From Eunapius fragilis (Eukaryota; Porifera; Demospongiae; Spongillida; Spongillidae): a stretch of 64,000 bases of DNA. The stretch lies in NCBI GenBank assembly GCA_963681505.1, contig OY811975.1, forward strand, positions 5,695,490-5,759,489, in the 5' to 3' direction. A program made the translations under genes and the position numbers. Position 1 is the first letter of the stretch. Every line of letters begins with the position of its first letter. Positions 45,141-55,445 of the stretch are shown one piece after another. Below the pieces are notes generated by a model that did not search any database, was not told the origin of the DNA, and saw only the letters and a program-made list of their open reading frames with translations.

Positions 45141-45499
45141 GGGGGGGGGGGGGCGTTGAAACCTTCAATCATTGAACAATTCTTATACAATAGTAATAAT
45201 ACGCACGTGACTTGTTAATTGTTATTCAGGAGTGTTAGCGATTGAGAGTTTCTACAACTGATAAACGAACAGAACTAATCACCATGTCGTCTCCACCAAA
45301 CCGCGATTTGATTGCTATTCCAAAGTATAGCGGTATTGTACACTAGCTGTAGGGTATCGGACCTCGCATAAATGATGAAGAGACAGTTTAACATACTCAA
45401 AAAAATGTGCCGTATGCCCACTCCCTTCACTCGGTTCTCCCAAGTTGTGCGATGCTTATTTGAATAACAATTAATAAGTCACTTGCGTATGATATAAGA
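45141..45499. other. No gene recognised
   Basis: Follows the BEL/Pao relic. It may include remnants of its 3' LTR, but no matching second LTR is visible. Confidence 0.35.
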
Positions 45500-46050
45500 A
45501 CTAGCGTGCACCCATGAAAAATCGTGGGCTGATTATTTTTAATTTGTAAATACCGGTAGTCTTAAACATGCATGCCCTGTGCGACATGACCCAATCACGT
45601 TCGTTGATTGTTTTACAAAGGGTTCGCGTACTTGGGTCACTCTTTGGCTTTGCATCCTCCTGGGGCGTCCCGCCAAGAGCAGCTTAAAACATATATATGC
45701 CATTTACGTTGTGTGGTGTAATTAATACAAAGAGTTCCCAGACCGGGACCCTTACAATAAGCTGTAATTCATTTATAAAAAATAATCGCATATATAACTA
45801 CCACCTGTTCTAACATACGGTTACTCCTACAACATGCCCGCGCAATACAAATACTTCATGGAATTATTATTGTCAGATAGTAACTACATGAGAGTGAACC
45901 AGCGTTGCTTTAATTGTTACATGTACTGCATGTGATGACATTATTACCTCTATGGCACGAAACTATGTACTTTTGCGTGGGAGGTGGTCGTTCCTATTGG
46001 TTGCTAGGTACGCGTACCAAACAACCAATAGGCGCTAGACCGAGTATATA
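45500..46050 (+). repeat. Inverted duplicate, left copy (partner 53775-54200)
   Basis: Ordered blocks are found in reverse orientation at 53775-54200: 'TCGTGGGCTGATTATT', 'CCACCTGTTCTAACATACGG', 'ACATGCCCGCGCAAT', 'GTCAGATAGTAACTACATG', 'CCAATAGGCGCTAG', 'CGAGTATATAAAT'. Spacing differs by small indels. It is either a dispersed repeat inserted twice or the arms of an 8-kb inverted duplication enclosing most of receptor gene 2. Confidence 0.75.
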
Positions 46051-46055
46051 AATAA

Positions 46056-46254
46056 GTTTACAATGTGACGCTCGCTGAATGTTGCGTCAGCGTCAGCATC
46101 AGCGTCGCTGAAACTTCATATTGTAAACAATTATCATATACCCCAGCTGACGTGACGTGACGCTGGAATAGACTTGAGTTCTATTCCACCGTCGGCGTCA
46201 CGAATCGCAGACGCTGACGCTGACGCAACATTCAGCGATCGTCACATTGTAAAC
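46056..46254. mobile_element. Palindromic MITE, about 200 bp
   Basis: GTTTACAATGTGACGCTCGC and its complement at the right end. The arms are rich in GACGCTGACGC repeats, and the centre is 'GCTGACGTGACGTGACGC'. Lies just upstream of the receptor 2 transmembrane exon. Confidence 0.88.
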
Positions 46255-46460
46255 CAGCTTTACGCGGACGTACGGACAACGTACGTACGTCCGCTGGAAA
46301 TTATAGTATTTAATTGTTTACAGATTTAAAAGGTTTCAACGTCAGTTACAGAGGTCCAATTGAAACAATGTACAAGCACACTTCCCCCTCTATTCGTACC
46401 ATACCGCACTGAAGCTTATAAACTATAATTTAATCCCTCACTCTCCCCCTTACCGTACAG

Positions 46461-46632
46461 GCATATGGCCCGATGGAGAGTGTATAAATTGGATTCATGC
46501 CATTCTAGCTGTGGAAGTGATTGTGGCAATTGCATCGCTGGCAACCATCGTCGTTGTAGGATGCCTCTGCTACAGAAATTGTCTGTTGGCGATAACACTA
46601 AACCGAACATTTCAAATGGATAAACAGATAAG
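46461..46632 (+). CDS. Receptor 2 transmembrane exon
   Basis: Acceptor 'taccgtacag', donor 'ATAAG|GTTCAC'. Encodes 'IWPDGECINWIHAILAVE', a hydrophobic helix ('VIVAIASLATIVVVGCLC') and 'NRTFQMDKQIR'. It is the same length class and pattern as 4818-5004. The conserved cysteines around VGCLC at the membrane-cytoplasm border could be palmitoylated (inference). Confidence 0.65.
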
Positions 46633-46685
46633 GTTCACGCATACTCGAAATGCTCAAATGCATGTATATATGATCTACTGCACAT

Positions 46686-46743
<58 letters not shown>

Positions 46744-49700
46744 GTAACTCTACGCATGCCCAGGACCTTTCTGCACACTATGCAAATCTGACCACTCAAC
46801 CCAAGTGAGTACATGTGCCAAGTATACATACTCGCATCCTCTACTAAATGTATTCGTAATGTCATGATGTATACTATAGTACTGATGTCATTTACACTTC
46901 AGCACGTATGAACGAACACAATGTATGTATCGAGAGTTACGTTAGTAACTCTAATATAGGATTTGACCCCGATTATGAATGTCATTAAAAAAACGCGACC
47001 CGCTTCTAACAAGACTCCCGACGAGCGGATGGCTTACCTTGTTATCGCCGTCGTCGTACAAGAAGGCAACAACAAGCAATTTCGTGTTTGTTTGATGTCA
47101 CAAAACCGCGTGGTTGTAGAGAACAAAACAATTCTCGAAACTCGTACCCAGTCCCACGTATTTCTCGTTCTTCTTCTTGTTCTTGTTCTTGTTCTTGACC
47201 ACGCATAACTCGGGATAGGAACACTTTTAAGAAATTACACCAATGGCTTCAGAATTCGTTGGCATTCTCGCTTCTGTGGTCAAAACGTCTCTAGGCTACA
47301 TGACATATATCGGTGGTTGTGTTAGCAAATCACGTATAGTTAAGCTTACTGCACTGACAAGACTCGGGTAGGTCCTACTTCGCTCTTTATACGAAGTACT
47401 AGCAGTATACATCATGTAATCAAATGTGTATGGTCTGGGCACTACACGTAGTGGTAATTAACTGTGGCGGATACAATAACGTGCACGTGCGTACTATAAT
47501 CAGTCTTGTTATTCGATCGTTGTAAGTTTGACCATAGTCTAATATCTATGGTTTGACGCTCTTTGTAACTTAGTGAAGTAGTTTTTTTTTTTCAAAATGC
47601 CTTCACGTGCAAGGTACAGATCCTGAAAAAAGACAGCGATATTGCCATAGTCCTGAACGTCATCTCGCTCGGCGAAAAGAGTTAAGGTCACTCAAAGGCA
47701 TGTCGTACCTTTACAACCTCCCTCTCATATCACGATGGATTACTTAACGTGCTATACGGCTCATAATCGGGTATGAATAAAAATCAATGAAACAAGTAAA
47801 TAAAAAACATTCTCTGTGAGAAAGTTGGTGGCATATAGGATTTGAAGGCAATGGTGGTGTAAAAAGGAAGGAAACAAGGGTCTAATAATAAAGGAAAATG
47901 GAATAGTCCTATATTTAGCACATTTCTATATGTAGGATATAGTATGTTGTTCATGTGCTAAATATAGGACTATTCCATTTTCCCTTATTATTAGACCCTT
48001 GTTCCCTTCCTTTTTACACCACCATTGCCTTCAAATCCTATATGCCACCACCTTTCTCACAGAGAATGTTTTTTATTTACTTGTAACTATTATTAGCTCC
48101 AATAATAACAATTCAACAGCTGTCCTCTCTAGGATAGCTCCGCCACCATACATGTATTAGTTGTGTATGTATAATTTAATTACATTGTAAATCCTTTTAC
48201 ACATGTCTTTAATAATGAAACAAATAAATATTAATGATATCATTGAGCAGGTCTACCATTATGGGAAAAGCATGCAGAGTCCTTTAATCTAGTTGTATTG
48301 CCCCAAATAATGAGACCACATGGCAGCTGTTGCTAGCCAAATACCCCAGTAGACCCACACCAGTAGCTCCAGTTGCCCACTCTGCCTCTCAGCCAGACTT
48401 CAATATCCTTTCTGTCCTGCGGTCGTTCCCCAAGGACACTGTAGCTGCTCCTTCTGGTCTTTGGATGCTTGATGTTGCCATAATCCCACTTCCCACACCC
48501 ATTGGTTCCTTCCTCAGGCAGGTGGTCAATACCTTGGCAGCTGGAAAGGTGCCTACTTCTGTGTCAAAGTTCTTGGCAGAAGGCTGTTCAATTGCTCTGA
48601 ACACAAACAAGGAGGGCTGCCCACCTGACATCAGGCCCATAGTGGTAAGGGAGACAATTAGAAGGCTGGCAGGGAAGTGCATGTGTGCCTTAGTGAAGGG
48701 CAAAGCAGCTAAGTTTTTCCTACCCCGGCAGCTAGGTGTGGCCTGTCATGCAGGGGCAGAGAAGGTGGCCCAGGCTAGTAGATTGAATAGCACTGGATGG
48801 ACGAGGACCTTGTTGTACTTAAGGTAGACATGAGGAACACTGTTAATATGGTCTCCAGGCAAGCACTCGTTGATGAGTATGCAACATTTCCCCTGAGTTG
48901 CTACCTTGGGTGCCTTGGTGCCATGAACCCATCCTATGCTATGGCACCAATTGGGGATTACATAAACTGTATCAAGTTCATCACTGGGAAGTGTGCAGAG
49001 TCCAGGAAGCTACTGGCTGGTCTGGTGGATATTGCAGCAATTGATCTCCAGGTAGCAGTTATCCTGTTGTGCATGTGTGGCTAGCTTCTGCAGGTGGTCC
49101 ACATAGCAAGGGCCACCCCACCAAGCCTGGCATCAATACTCTGAGGTTTTTTGATGAGGAGGTTGCAATGTGCTCAGCCATCAAAGTTACCGATGATGCA
49201 TGCAGCCAGGCAGAGTTTGGACCTGTAATATCCTGAACTCCAAGATCAGGCTCGCGGACATGTATAGATGCTACCAGTCACCAGCCGACAGGACAACAAC
49301 TCTGATCACACATGAGCAAACATACACGTGCATCACATCGAGAATGTTCTATGGCCAGCTGTGGCTGGCTTGTGCCCCGGCCGGCGCAGCCCAGACACAC
49401 AATGGGCCCACCACATTGTCCCACATTACTACAGGACCAACATTTGGTGGTTTAGACCTTTGCTCACTCTCTTATCATGCTGCTGTTTTCATTGCCTCCC
49501 TGCACTCCTCAGGCTTTAGCAGTGCTGATTACATCCAACTACAATAGGCAGTTGCAGTATTCAACACCCAGGTCCCCCTCTTCAAAGCCATCTTGGTCAG
49601 TTCTGCTCTGGATTCTCCCATTCCCCAGTCAGGAATAATCCAAGTCCAACATTGCCACATCTGTTTGGAGTCTTTCTCCTTCTCTGCAAACAGAGCTCAT

Positions 49701-52700
49701 TCCCTGTCAAGTGGCAGCTCCTCATGCTTCCTCTTGGCTCTCAGTCAGGAATAATCCAAGTCCAACATTGCAACATCTGTTTGGAGTCTTTCTCTTTCTC
49801 TGCAAACAGAGCTCACTCCCTGTCAAGTGGCAGCTTCTCATGCTTCCTCTTGGCTCTCAGTCAGGAATAATCCAAGTCCAACATTGCAACATCTGTTTGG
49901 AGTCTTTCTCTTTCTCTGCAGAGCTCACTCCCTGTCAAGTGGCAGCTCCTCATGCTTCCTCTTGGCTCTCAGTAGTTCCTTCCCCTGGCACATGGAGTCG
50001 AATGAGTACCAGATGGTGGTGGCTGGGGTTGGGTACTTCCTGTCAGTCCATGTGCCGATACTGCTTTTGATCCTCTTGGTCACCATGCTGTGACCTGCAG
50101 GCATGGGGGAGATGTGGTGATCCACCACAGGATGAGATATTTAACCTCTGTCGTTGTACCCACCTAAATGTGAGTGTGGAGAGAGGTTGTGGCCTCACTA
50201 GAGTCCTTGCCCACACCATACCTGCTGACATACTTATAGCTGGCTGGAACAGAGGCAAACCTGTGGCGCTAGACCTGATGATCACTTCACCAGACCGGTG
50301 CAGCAGCCCTTGCACCAGAGGCCCGCAAGCTCCACTCCAATTGACCCAAATGCCAAAGGTTGGGCTGGCCCTGCATTCCATTGGCAGTGGAGACATATGG
50401 CAATTGGAACAAGCAGAGCCACGATATCCTTTGCCTAAATCATTGGCACCAATCGAACGGCAAACCGTGCACGCACTTTGCACACTGAGCTATATCTCTA
50501 TAACAAATGAAGTAAAAATTATTGCAAGAGACAAAGTGGAATTTATTGCGTTAGCACCTATAAGTAAGCACATATTTCTTCGTCAGAAACTCCTACCTTC
50601 TTGATTAACTGCATGGTTAAGTATCCACTGCAGTTCTAATTCATTCTAGACTTGATAATCGCTCTCTGTGTTCCTTTATTTACCGTGATCACAGTATTCA
50701 AACTCCTGAGTATCGCTGCATACTTAAAATCGCATGCAGTGAAGGTTATAAACAACAGCGGATAACCGTAGCCAAATTTAAACAACAGCGGATAACCGTA
50801 GCCAATTTTAACCGCGGCAACATGCATATACATCCATCAAATGTCCCATATATTATCACAGCAAAAAAACTCGTAGAATCAATTCTTGATTTTCGGTTGA
50901 TTTTCCACTTACATTGTGGTACATATTGTTAACAGTTTGTACCAGGTATGTAAACATTTTGTACCAGAATGTAAGTGGCAAATCAATTGAAAATCAAGAA
51001 TTGATTCGACGCGTTTTTTTGCTGTGTATGTTTGTTTGATTTACCTATGTATATATGTAATAGGGTGCTTTACTATGCAGTACTTATTAACAGGGCCGAG
51101 GGGAGGGTAGGGGGAGGGCCCTCCACACTTAATTAAATATTCAATATCCCCAAGGTAGTTTGCGATGCAGTACTACTAGTATAATAAATACGCATGCATG
51201 CGCGCGCGGCGGCTCCACCAATCTGGTGCAGACCAACCTTTTGTTCTTTTGTTTATGATACGCCATTAGTGGTGTTTTACGCATGTATTCTCTTGCTTTG
51301 TGACAATAGGAATTTGATTTGCTTGCTTGACGAAGAGAACTGTTCTTGAAGCCGACTGATATAGGATTCGAACTGATTTGCCCGCCCGGCCCGTTACATA
51401 ACAGAATGAGCGAACCTCTTTGTAGAAAACTGTACAGCATAGCTACATTCTTCCAACTGCATTATGGAAGCATTGCTGTTTAAACCTGCATGGAACTGAT
51501 GTAACAGATGAACTGAAGTATAAAAACTATGCTGACGATGTGAATATCACACACTTTTAAAAGCCCAAATACCAATTTTTAAACTCATGCGAAGTGGAGA
51601 ATTTCAATCATTCAACGAAATTTACAATGCTTCTCAAAGCCTTCATTCAGATGAAAGGTGCCTGGTTTTGGTGATTGATAATATATTTAAACTGATTTTG
51701 GTCAATCCCGCTACTAGCTTAGTCTAATGGCGTTAGTGATGGATCTTTTTCGACCGCTCGTCGCCTGAAAACGTGTATTCGTTCGAGCATGAATCAATTT
51801 AGATTCAATAAGTGAGCTACTCTCATGATTCACAGCAACAGAACAGCAAATATTGACCTGGACGAAGTTGCCACGACAACCAAAAGCGACATTTTGGCTA
51901 AATTGAACTCAGTATCCATCATAAAGTTTTTAGGCAGTAATAGGCACTGAATTTATAATTAGCCATATATTTCAATGCAAGCGTTACTGTTCTTTTGCTT
52001 GTCCTGGAAGATTTGATAACGTATCATAAGGGTGATTTTGCTGGACACTGTTCAAAATGTAGGAGTACTATTTTTATTTGTACACATGCGTCTCTATGCA
52101 TAACTTCCACAAGCAATATTAGACTATAACTTCATTGTTGACATATATGGAGGAATACTAAAATCCCCCCCCCCCCCCCCCCCCCCCACCCCACTTTTAA
52201 AATCCCTCCGGGGGCCCTGACTTATGTGTGGTACTGACGAACGGGGTGAATTTTTTGAGTAATTTTTTTTTTCCGCTTGCGTCAGTGCGCCCGACTCCGA
52301 ACAATATGACCTAACTCAATATCCCAACTCCCAGAAAGGTGTCGCCTCATCAAACGAAGAAGCTGGCCCTAGCATGACATCCAATACAGCTACACCAATA
52401 CTGCTGAATACAGGCGAAAATGAAACACTGCCAAATGTGTAAGGATGTCAATGCGAGTTGAGAAGTGAATATTTATGGTACATTGCTATATAACTATCCG
52501 CCGACCATTACTAATTTTCACGTCACAACTACTATCAGTAGCAATCTATGTGCATATATACGCGTGTATAAGTTCGTTTAATTTGTCATTTCCTGCACAA
52601 CACCTAGCTACGAAGTGCCACAGACTCCTTCAGTGTATGAAAACTGTGCCAAGCAAGCCTCCACCACCCACGCAATCCCTGCCTCGGGTCTTGAAACTGA

Positions 52701-52725
52701 TTCCCCGATTGGTCCATCAAACTAG
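46461..52725 (+). CDS. Candidate single-pass receptor 2, 3' half
   Basis: Paralogue of the receptor at 4.8-10.8 kb. Transmembrane exon 46461-46632 (phase 1 in, 2 out), tail exon 52286-52438 (153 nt, phase 2 to 2) and terminal exon 52608-52725 (1 + 117 nt including stop). The tail exon starts 'APDSEQYDLTQYPNSQKG' and the last exon 'YEVPQTPSVYENCAKQ'. Y-E-N is a Grb2-SH2-type site, and Y-E-V-P another possible docking site. The 5.6-kb intron between the first two exons holds a retroelement, two MITEs and microsatellites. Ectodomain exons upstream were not identified; a short open piece at 46326-46410 with 'GFNVSYRGP' vaguely suggests a fibronectin III strand. Function is inferred only from topology and tyrosine motifs. 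Confidence 0.6.
46683..46741. repeat. (CA)n(TA)n microsatellite
   Basis: A short CA run passes into a TA run immediately after the receptor 2 transmembrane exon donor region. Confidence 0.95.
47243..47367 (+). CDS. Possible first coding exon of unknown gene
   Basis: ATG in good context (CACCAATGG) opens a 41-codon frame beginning 'MASEFVGILASVVKTSLGYM' and ending at a strong donor 'CTCGG|GTAGGT'. The peptide is moderately hydrophobic and could be a signal-anchor or an N-terminal helical domain. No next exon is identified. It lies inside the long intron of receptor 2, so it may also be an alternative exon or chance. Confidence 0.25.
47792..48084. mobile_element. Palindromic MITE (copy 2 of the 27.2-kb family)
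   Basis: ACAAGTAAATAAAAAACATT at the left and AATGTTTTTTATTTACTTGT at the right. The arms are almost perfect inverted copies (GTTGGTGGCATATAGGATTT; GGCAATGGTGGTGTAAAAAG) around a centre near 47938. It is better preserved than the copy at 27211-27453 and shows the true termini. Confidence 0.92.
48300..50480 (+). pseudogene. Non-LTR-like retroelement, rearranged copy (copy 2)
   Basis: The first ORF (48330-48827) covers the pre-RT and RT-finger region ('SFPKDTVAAPSGLWMLDVA', 'GCPPDIRPIVVRETIRRLAG'), then in another frame the first RT aspartate block ('DLVVLKVDMRNTVNMVSRQA'). After a deletion come the RT-connection pieces ('LSYHAAVFIASLHSSGFSSA', 49440-49540), a triplicated segment, a zinc-finger/'HGGDVVI' block (50105), and an endonuclease-like part ('PADILIAGWNRGKPVALDLM', PD...D pattern) to about 50480. 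The order RT - zinc finger - PD-(D/E)XK-like is that of restriction-endonuclease-type retroelements. The YxDD active-site segment is missing. Same family as 24840-25980. Confidence 0.75.
49631..49978. repeat. Three tandem copies of a 116-bp unit in the retroelement
   Basis: The phrase AGGAATAATCCAAGTCCAAC recurs at 49631, 49747 and 49863, each followed by the same 116-bp unit. The third copy has lost about 6 bp ('AACAGA'). As 116 is not a multiple of three, each unit shifts frame. Confidence 0.92.
50481..50856. other. No gene; short direct repeat
   Basis: 'AACAACAGCGGATAACCGTA' followed by 'GCCAA' occurs twice in tandem (50752 and 50782). No exon recognised. Confidence 0.5.
50857..51026. mobile_element. 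CACAGC-family MITE, 170 bp
   Basis: CACAGCAAAAAAAC at the left and GTTTTTTTGCTGTG at the right, with inner GAATCAATTCTTGATTTTC / GAAAATCAAGAATTGATTC arms and 'CCACTTACATT' / 'AATGTAAGTGG'. TAT flanks both ends, a 3-bp duplication like TGT of the large copy at 30737. Confidence 0.9.
51027..52285. other. Receptor 2 intron; poly-C tract; no other gene
   Basis: Contains CAGGGCC-type ends near 51091 and 52215 with a C-tract at 52165-52187, suggesting decayed elements of the poly-C hAT-like class. It also holds a segment (51950-52060) similar to 35520-35600 ('TAAAGTTTTTAGGCAG', 'GGGTGATTTTGC'). A T-rich tract before 52285 is the polypyrimidine tract of the tail exon. Confidence 0.45.
52286..52438 (+). 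CDS. Receptor 2 cytoplasmic tail exon
   Basis: Acceptor 'cttgcgtcag' and donor 'AATGT|GTAAGG', both matching the tail exons of array 1. 153 nt, open, phase 2 to 2. Starts 'APDSEQYDLTQYPN', is Ser/Thr/Asn-rich, and ends 'GENETLPN' plus the split valine. Only one copy is present here, in contrast to the array of gene 1. Confidence 0.65.
52608..52725 (+). CDS. Receptor 2 terminal coding exon
   Basis: Acceptor 'acaacacctag'; one base completes the valine codon, then 38 codons and TAG. Contains 'YEVP' and 'VYENC'. Its length is exactly that of 10706-10823, although the residues are strongly diverged. That suggests conserved spacing of tyrosines rather than sequence. Confidence 0.65.
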
Positions 52726-53774
52726 TGAAGCAGCCATACTGTGGGGACGAGGAAGAGGGTTACTTTTTTTTTTTCAAACTTCATTTTGTGCGTGGCAAAT
52801 GCCTTTAGATATGTTAGAATTACATATTATAATGATGTCAGTGATATATACTCTCTATGAATTTGGTGCATGCATGCCTCGTAATCATAATTAAATATAT
52901 TATTATCGGTAACTTCATATGCACGTGTAATTACGCCATTGGTCAAAATGACATACTTTGATTCGAGACGGATTCATTAGTCAATTTAATCTAAATGTCT
53001 TGTCTTCAATCCAATCGTCATGACCGTTGTTCTGACCGCAGATGCATAAACCGCATACGTCATACGTCATATAAATAACAGATGCAGCACAGGACTGAAA
53101 CGTTGCAGCTACATGTACCACGTCGCAAATCTTTGTAATAGTGGACCTGTACGCAAATATAACTGGGGGGGGGGGGGGGGGGGGGCAACTTTTGTAATTG
53201 TTCTTCACTATCATAGCTTCTACATGATTTTCTTGTTTAAATCTTAAGATTCATCATTAATAACTAAGTTATCACTCGTTTCATTTTTGTTGTCTGTATT
53301 TCACGATGGAGATTTGTAAGGGATTTCTATATAGCGAACGTTACGGAAATTGTTAATAATGACACGCGTAGTGGTTTTTTTTTTTTTTTTTTCAATTTTA
53401 GGGAGTCTACTCCAGGTAACTTGTGAGTGCTGTAACGTCTGGGCTAAGGTACTTCATTTTGGGATATAATTAGGCATTAATTTACCATGCGTCTCTGCAG
53501 CATTTTTTTGTGGCGTTTCTCTAAAGACTAATGCTTTGTCATGCTCATAGTCAATTAACTTGTGCCTTCAGCGGTAAAAGGTCCATTTTATTTTGCTGAC
53601 ATGTACTACACAATAATAGTGGAACTGCATGCGATGCCAGGCTGAGTACTGGTACAATACCTGATAATAATTTTATTTATGCACATTTAGCCCATTTAGG
53701 GGGAAAGACGAACTGCATAATTCCAATTTTTTATAGTTAATCTAATACTATTAATTTCCAACGTACGTCCACGT
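52726..53774. other. 3' flank of receptor 2; no gene
   Basis: Includes 'AATAATAAT'-like and 'TTAAATATATTATT' stretches usable as 3' UTR, a G-tract at 53164-53184, and a T-tract at 53375-53392. No exon recognised. Confidence 0.4.
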
Positions 53775-54200
53775 AACTCATTTATATACTCGGCCTAGCG
53801 CCTATTGGTTGCTAGATATGCATACCTTACCTGGCAACCCACGACCACCATCCACAAAGGTACATAGCAACGCAACCATGCCTGCCACAAAACCTACATG
53901 CCTGACAGGTAATAGAAAAAAAAAAGCAACGCTTTTGTGGTTCAAGTCTCATCGTACAGGCCGAGACCATGTAGTTACTATCTGACATAATAATTGCGCG
54001 GGCATGTTATAGACGTTGCATAGTAACCGTATGTTAGAACAGGTGGTAGATTATATATCCAACATTGGGTAAAACAGTAAAAAATAGAGGAGCTAGGAGG
54101 TAGACCAACTGTTCATCTGGCAAATGAATAGCGAGACGAATAACAGCGAGACGAATAATCAGCCCGTGATTTTCACGGGGACACGCCAGTATTACATATA
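53775..54200 (-). repeat. Inverted duplicate, right copy (partner 45500-46050)
   Basis: Reads on the minus strand as the ordered blocks of the left copy, for example 'CACGGGCTGATTATTCGTC', 'CCACCTGTTCTAACATACGG', 'ACATGCCCGCGCAATTATTA', 'CCAATAGGCGCTAGGC'. Contains a duplicated 'TATTCGTCTCGCT' not present on the left. Confidence 0.75.
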
Positions 54201-54767
54201 TTAGAACCTGACGACTTCGCCTCGCGCAGTAGTGTTTAATTTGCACCGTCGTTCCTACCCAGCATAAAGAGGCGGCTTAATTTGGAACTTTTGAAATAAG
54301 GGTTCCCAAATTACTACGCCTTAGGCAAAGTATATAATATAACAATCGGTGCAAATGAGTATATACAGAGTGGGATATGATAAGGTTCAAATGCTATGTG
54401 TGGTCCCAAAGACATCCACATGTTGCACAATCTGATCAGCAAGGAAAAGCCTAGCTTTAAAAGTGTTTTGCTTTGCTCAAATGTATAACGCAATCAATTG
54501 CAAGATTGTATGCTGCAAATCTGAGTATATAATAATATAACGGTGGAGAATACAAGGGGGTGAGGGACTGTATCTAGTGTTGCCACACTAGATACAGAAC
54601 AACACGACAATTGGATTAAAGACAAGACGTTTAGATTAGTAAAAGTTCAATGACAACGTTGTTGCTTATTTTAGCTAAAAAAGGTGGCATCATGATGTAG
54701 CATGTCATTGCTATAAATAGTGACACTCAACATTGCACAGACCCAAAAAGGTGGGGATGCTAGCTCT

Positions 54768-54870
54768 CACCCCCCTCGCCATGCTTCCAGTGTGGCGAGT
54801 TTGGTGGCATGAGGTGCGATTGCCCCAAGAGGTCCACCGAGGGGACCTGCACTTTTTGTGTCAGTATAGC
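54768..54870 (+). pseudogene. Zinc-knuckle (gag-type) relic
   Basis: Encodes 'PCFQCGEFGGMRCDCPKRS', resembling a CCHC zinc knuckle in which the histidine position is replaced and an arginine has become cysteine. Probably a gag remnant of an LTR retrotransposon; nothing else of that element is visible nearby. Confidence 0.45.
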
Positions 54871-55445
54871 CGTAAGAAGAACATGAAAGAGGAGAGGCCA
54901 TTTGTTTGAACAAAAGCATGATAAGGAAGTGATTAAGTAAGTTTCATCTTGACATGTACATACCAGATTCAGTTACTTTATACCTGTCTGATCTAATCCC
55001 GGGCCTATATATAGAGTACTATATTGAACGCTGCTGTAAGTAACAGCCATCTTGATAACCTTTAAACTGCACCCTGCTTGTAGTCTGATCCGAGATGAGG
55101 TCAGAGGAGTAGCAGATAAAGCCCAAGTAGGCATGACACTGAACTATATATACATATATAACCCAAAAGTATCAGTTTTGTACATGCATTATACATACTG
55201 GTTTGCAATTATGTTATGTAATGCTATCACAGTTGTTCAGCCATTCATATATTAGGTCTGCTCACATGATGTGGTAAGGAGATGACCTATCCATAGAGAG
55301 CCTCTACAGTCCTACTGAAGTTATCTCCCCCATCCCCAGCCCCTTATCATCAGTTGACATGAAATAAAGATTATTAAAATCATACAATTTTTTTTTAATT
55401 GGCCACTGCATGGTAGCCATGGCTACCTAAGGAAGTCACGCATTC
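54871..55445. other. No gene recognised
   Basis: Region downstream of the NLR gene on its minus strand, likely its 3' UTR and flank. AATAAA in the NLR direction would read TTTATT on this strand; none stands out close to the stop. Confidence 0.35.

Noticed and set aside
46963-47208. ORF with Leu-Val-rich C-terminus as a membrane protein
   Set aside because: The hydrophobic part is a GTTCTTGTTCTT short tandem repeat and no exon context supports it.
54034-54246. Minus-strand ORF of 70 codons
   Set aside because: It lies entirely in the inverted duplicate block and is not open in the partner copy.
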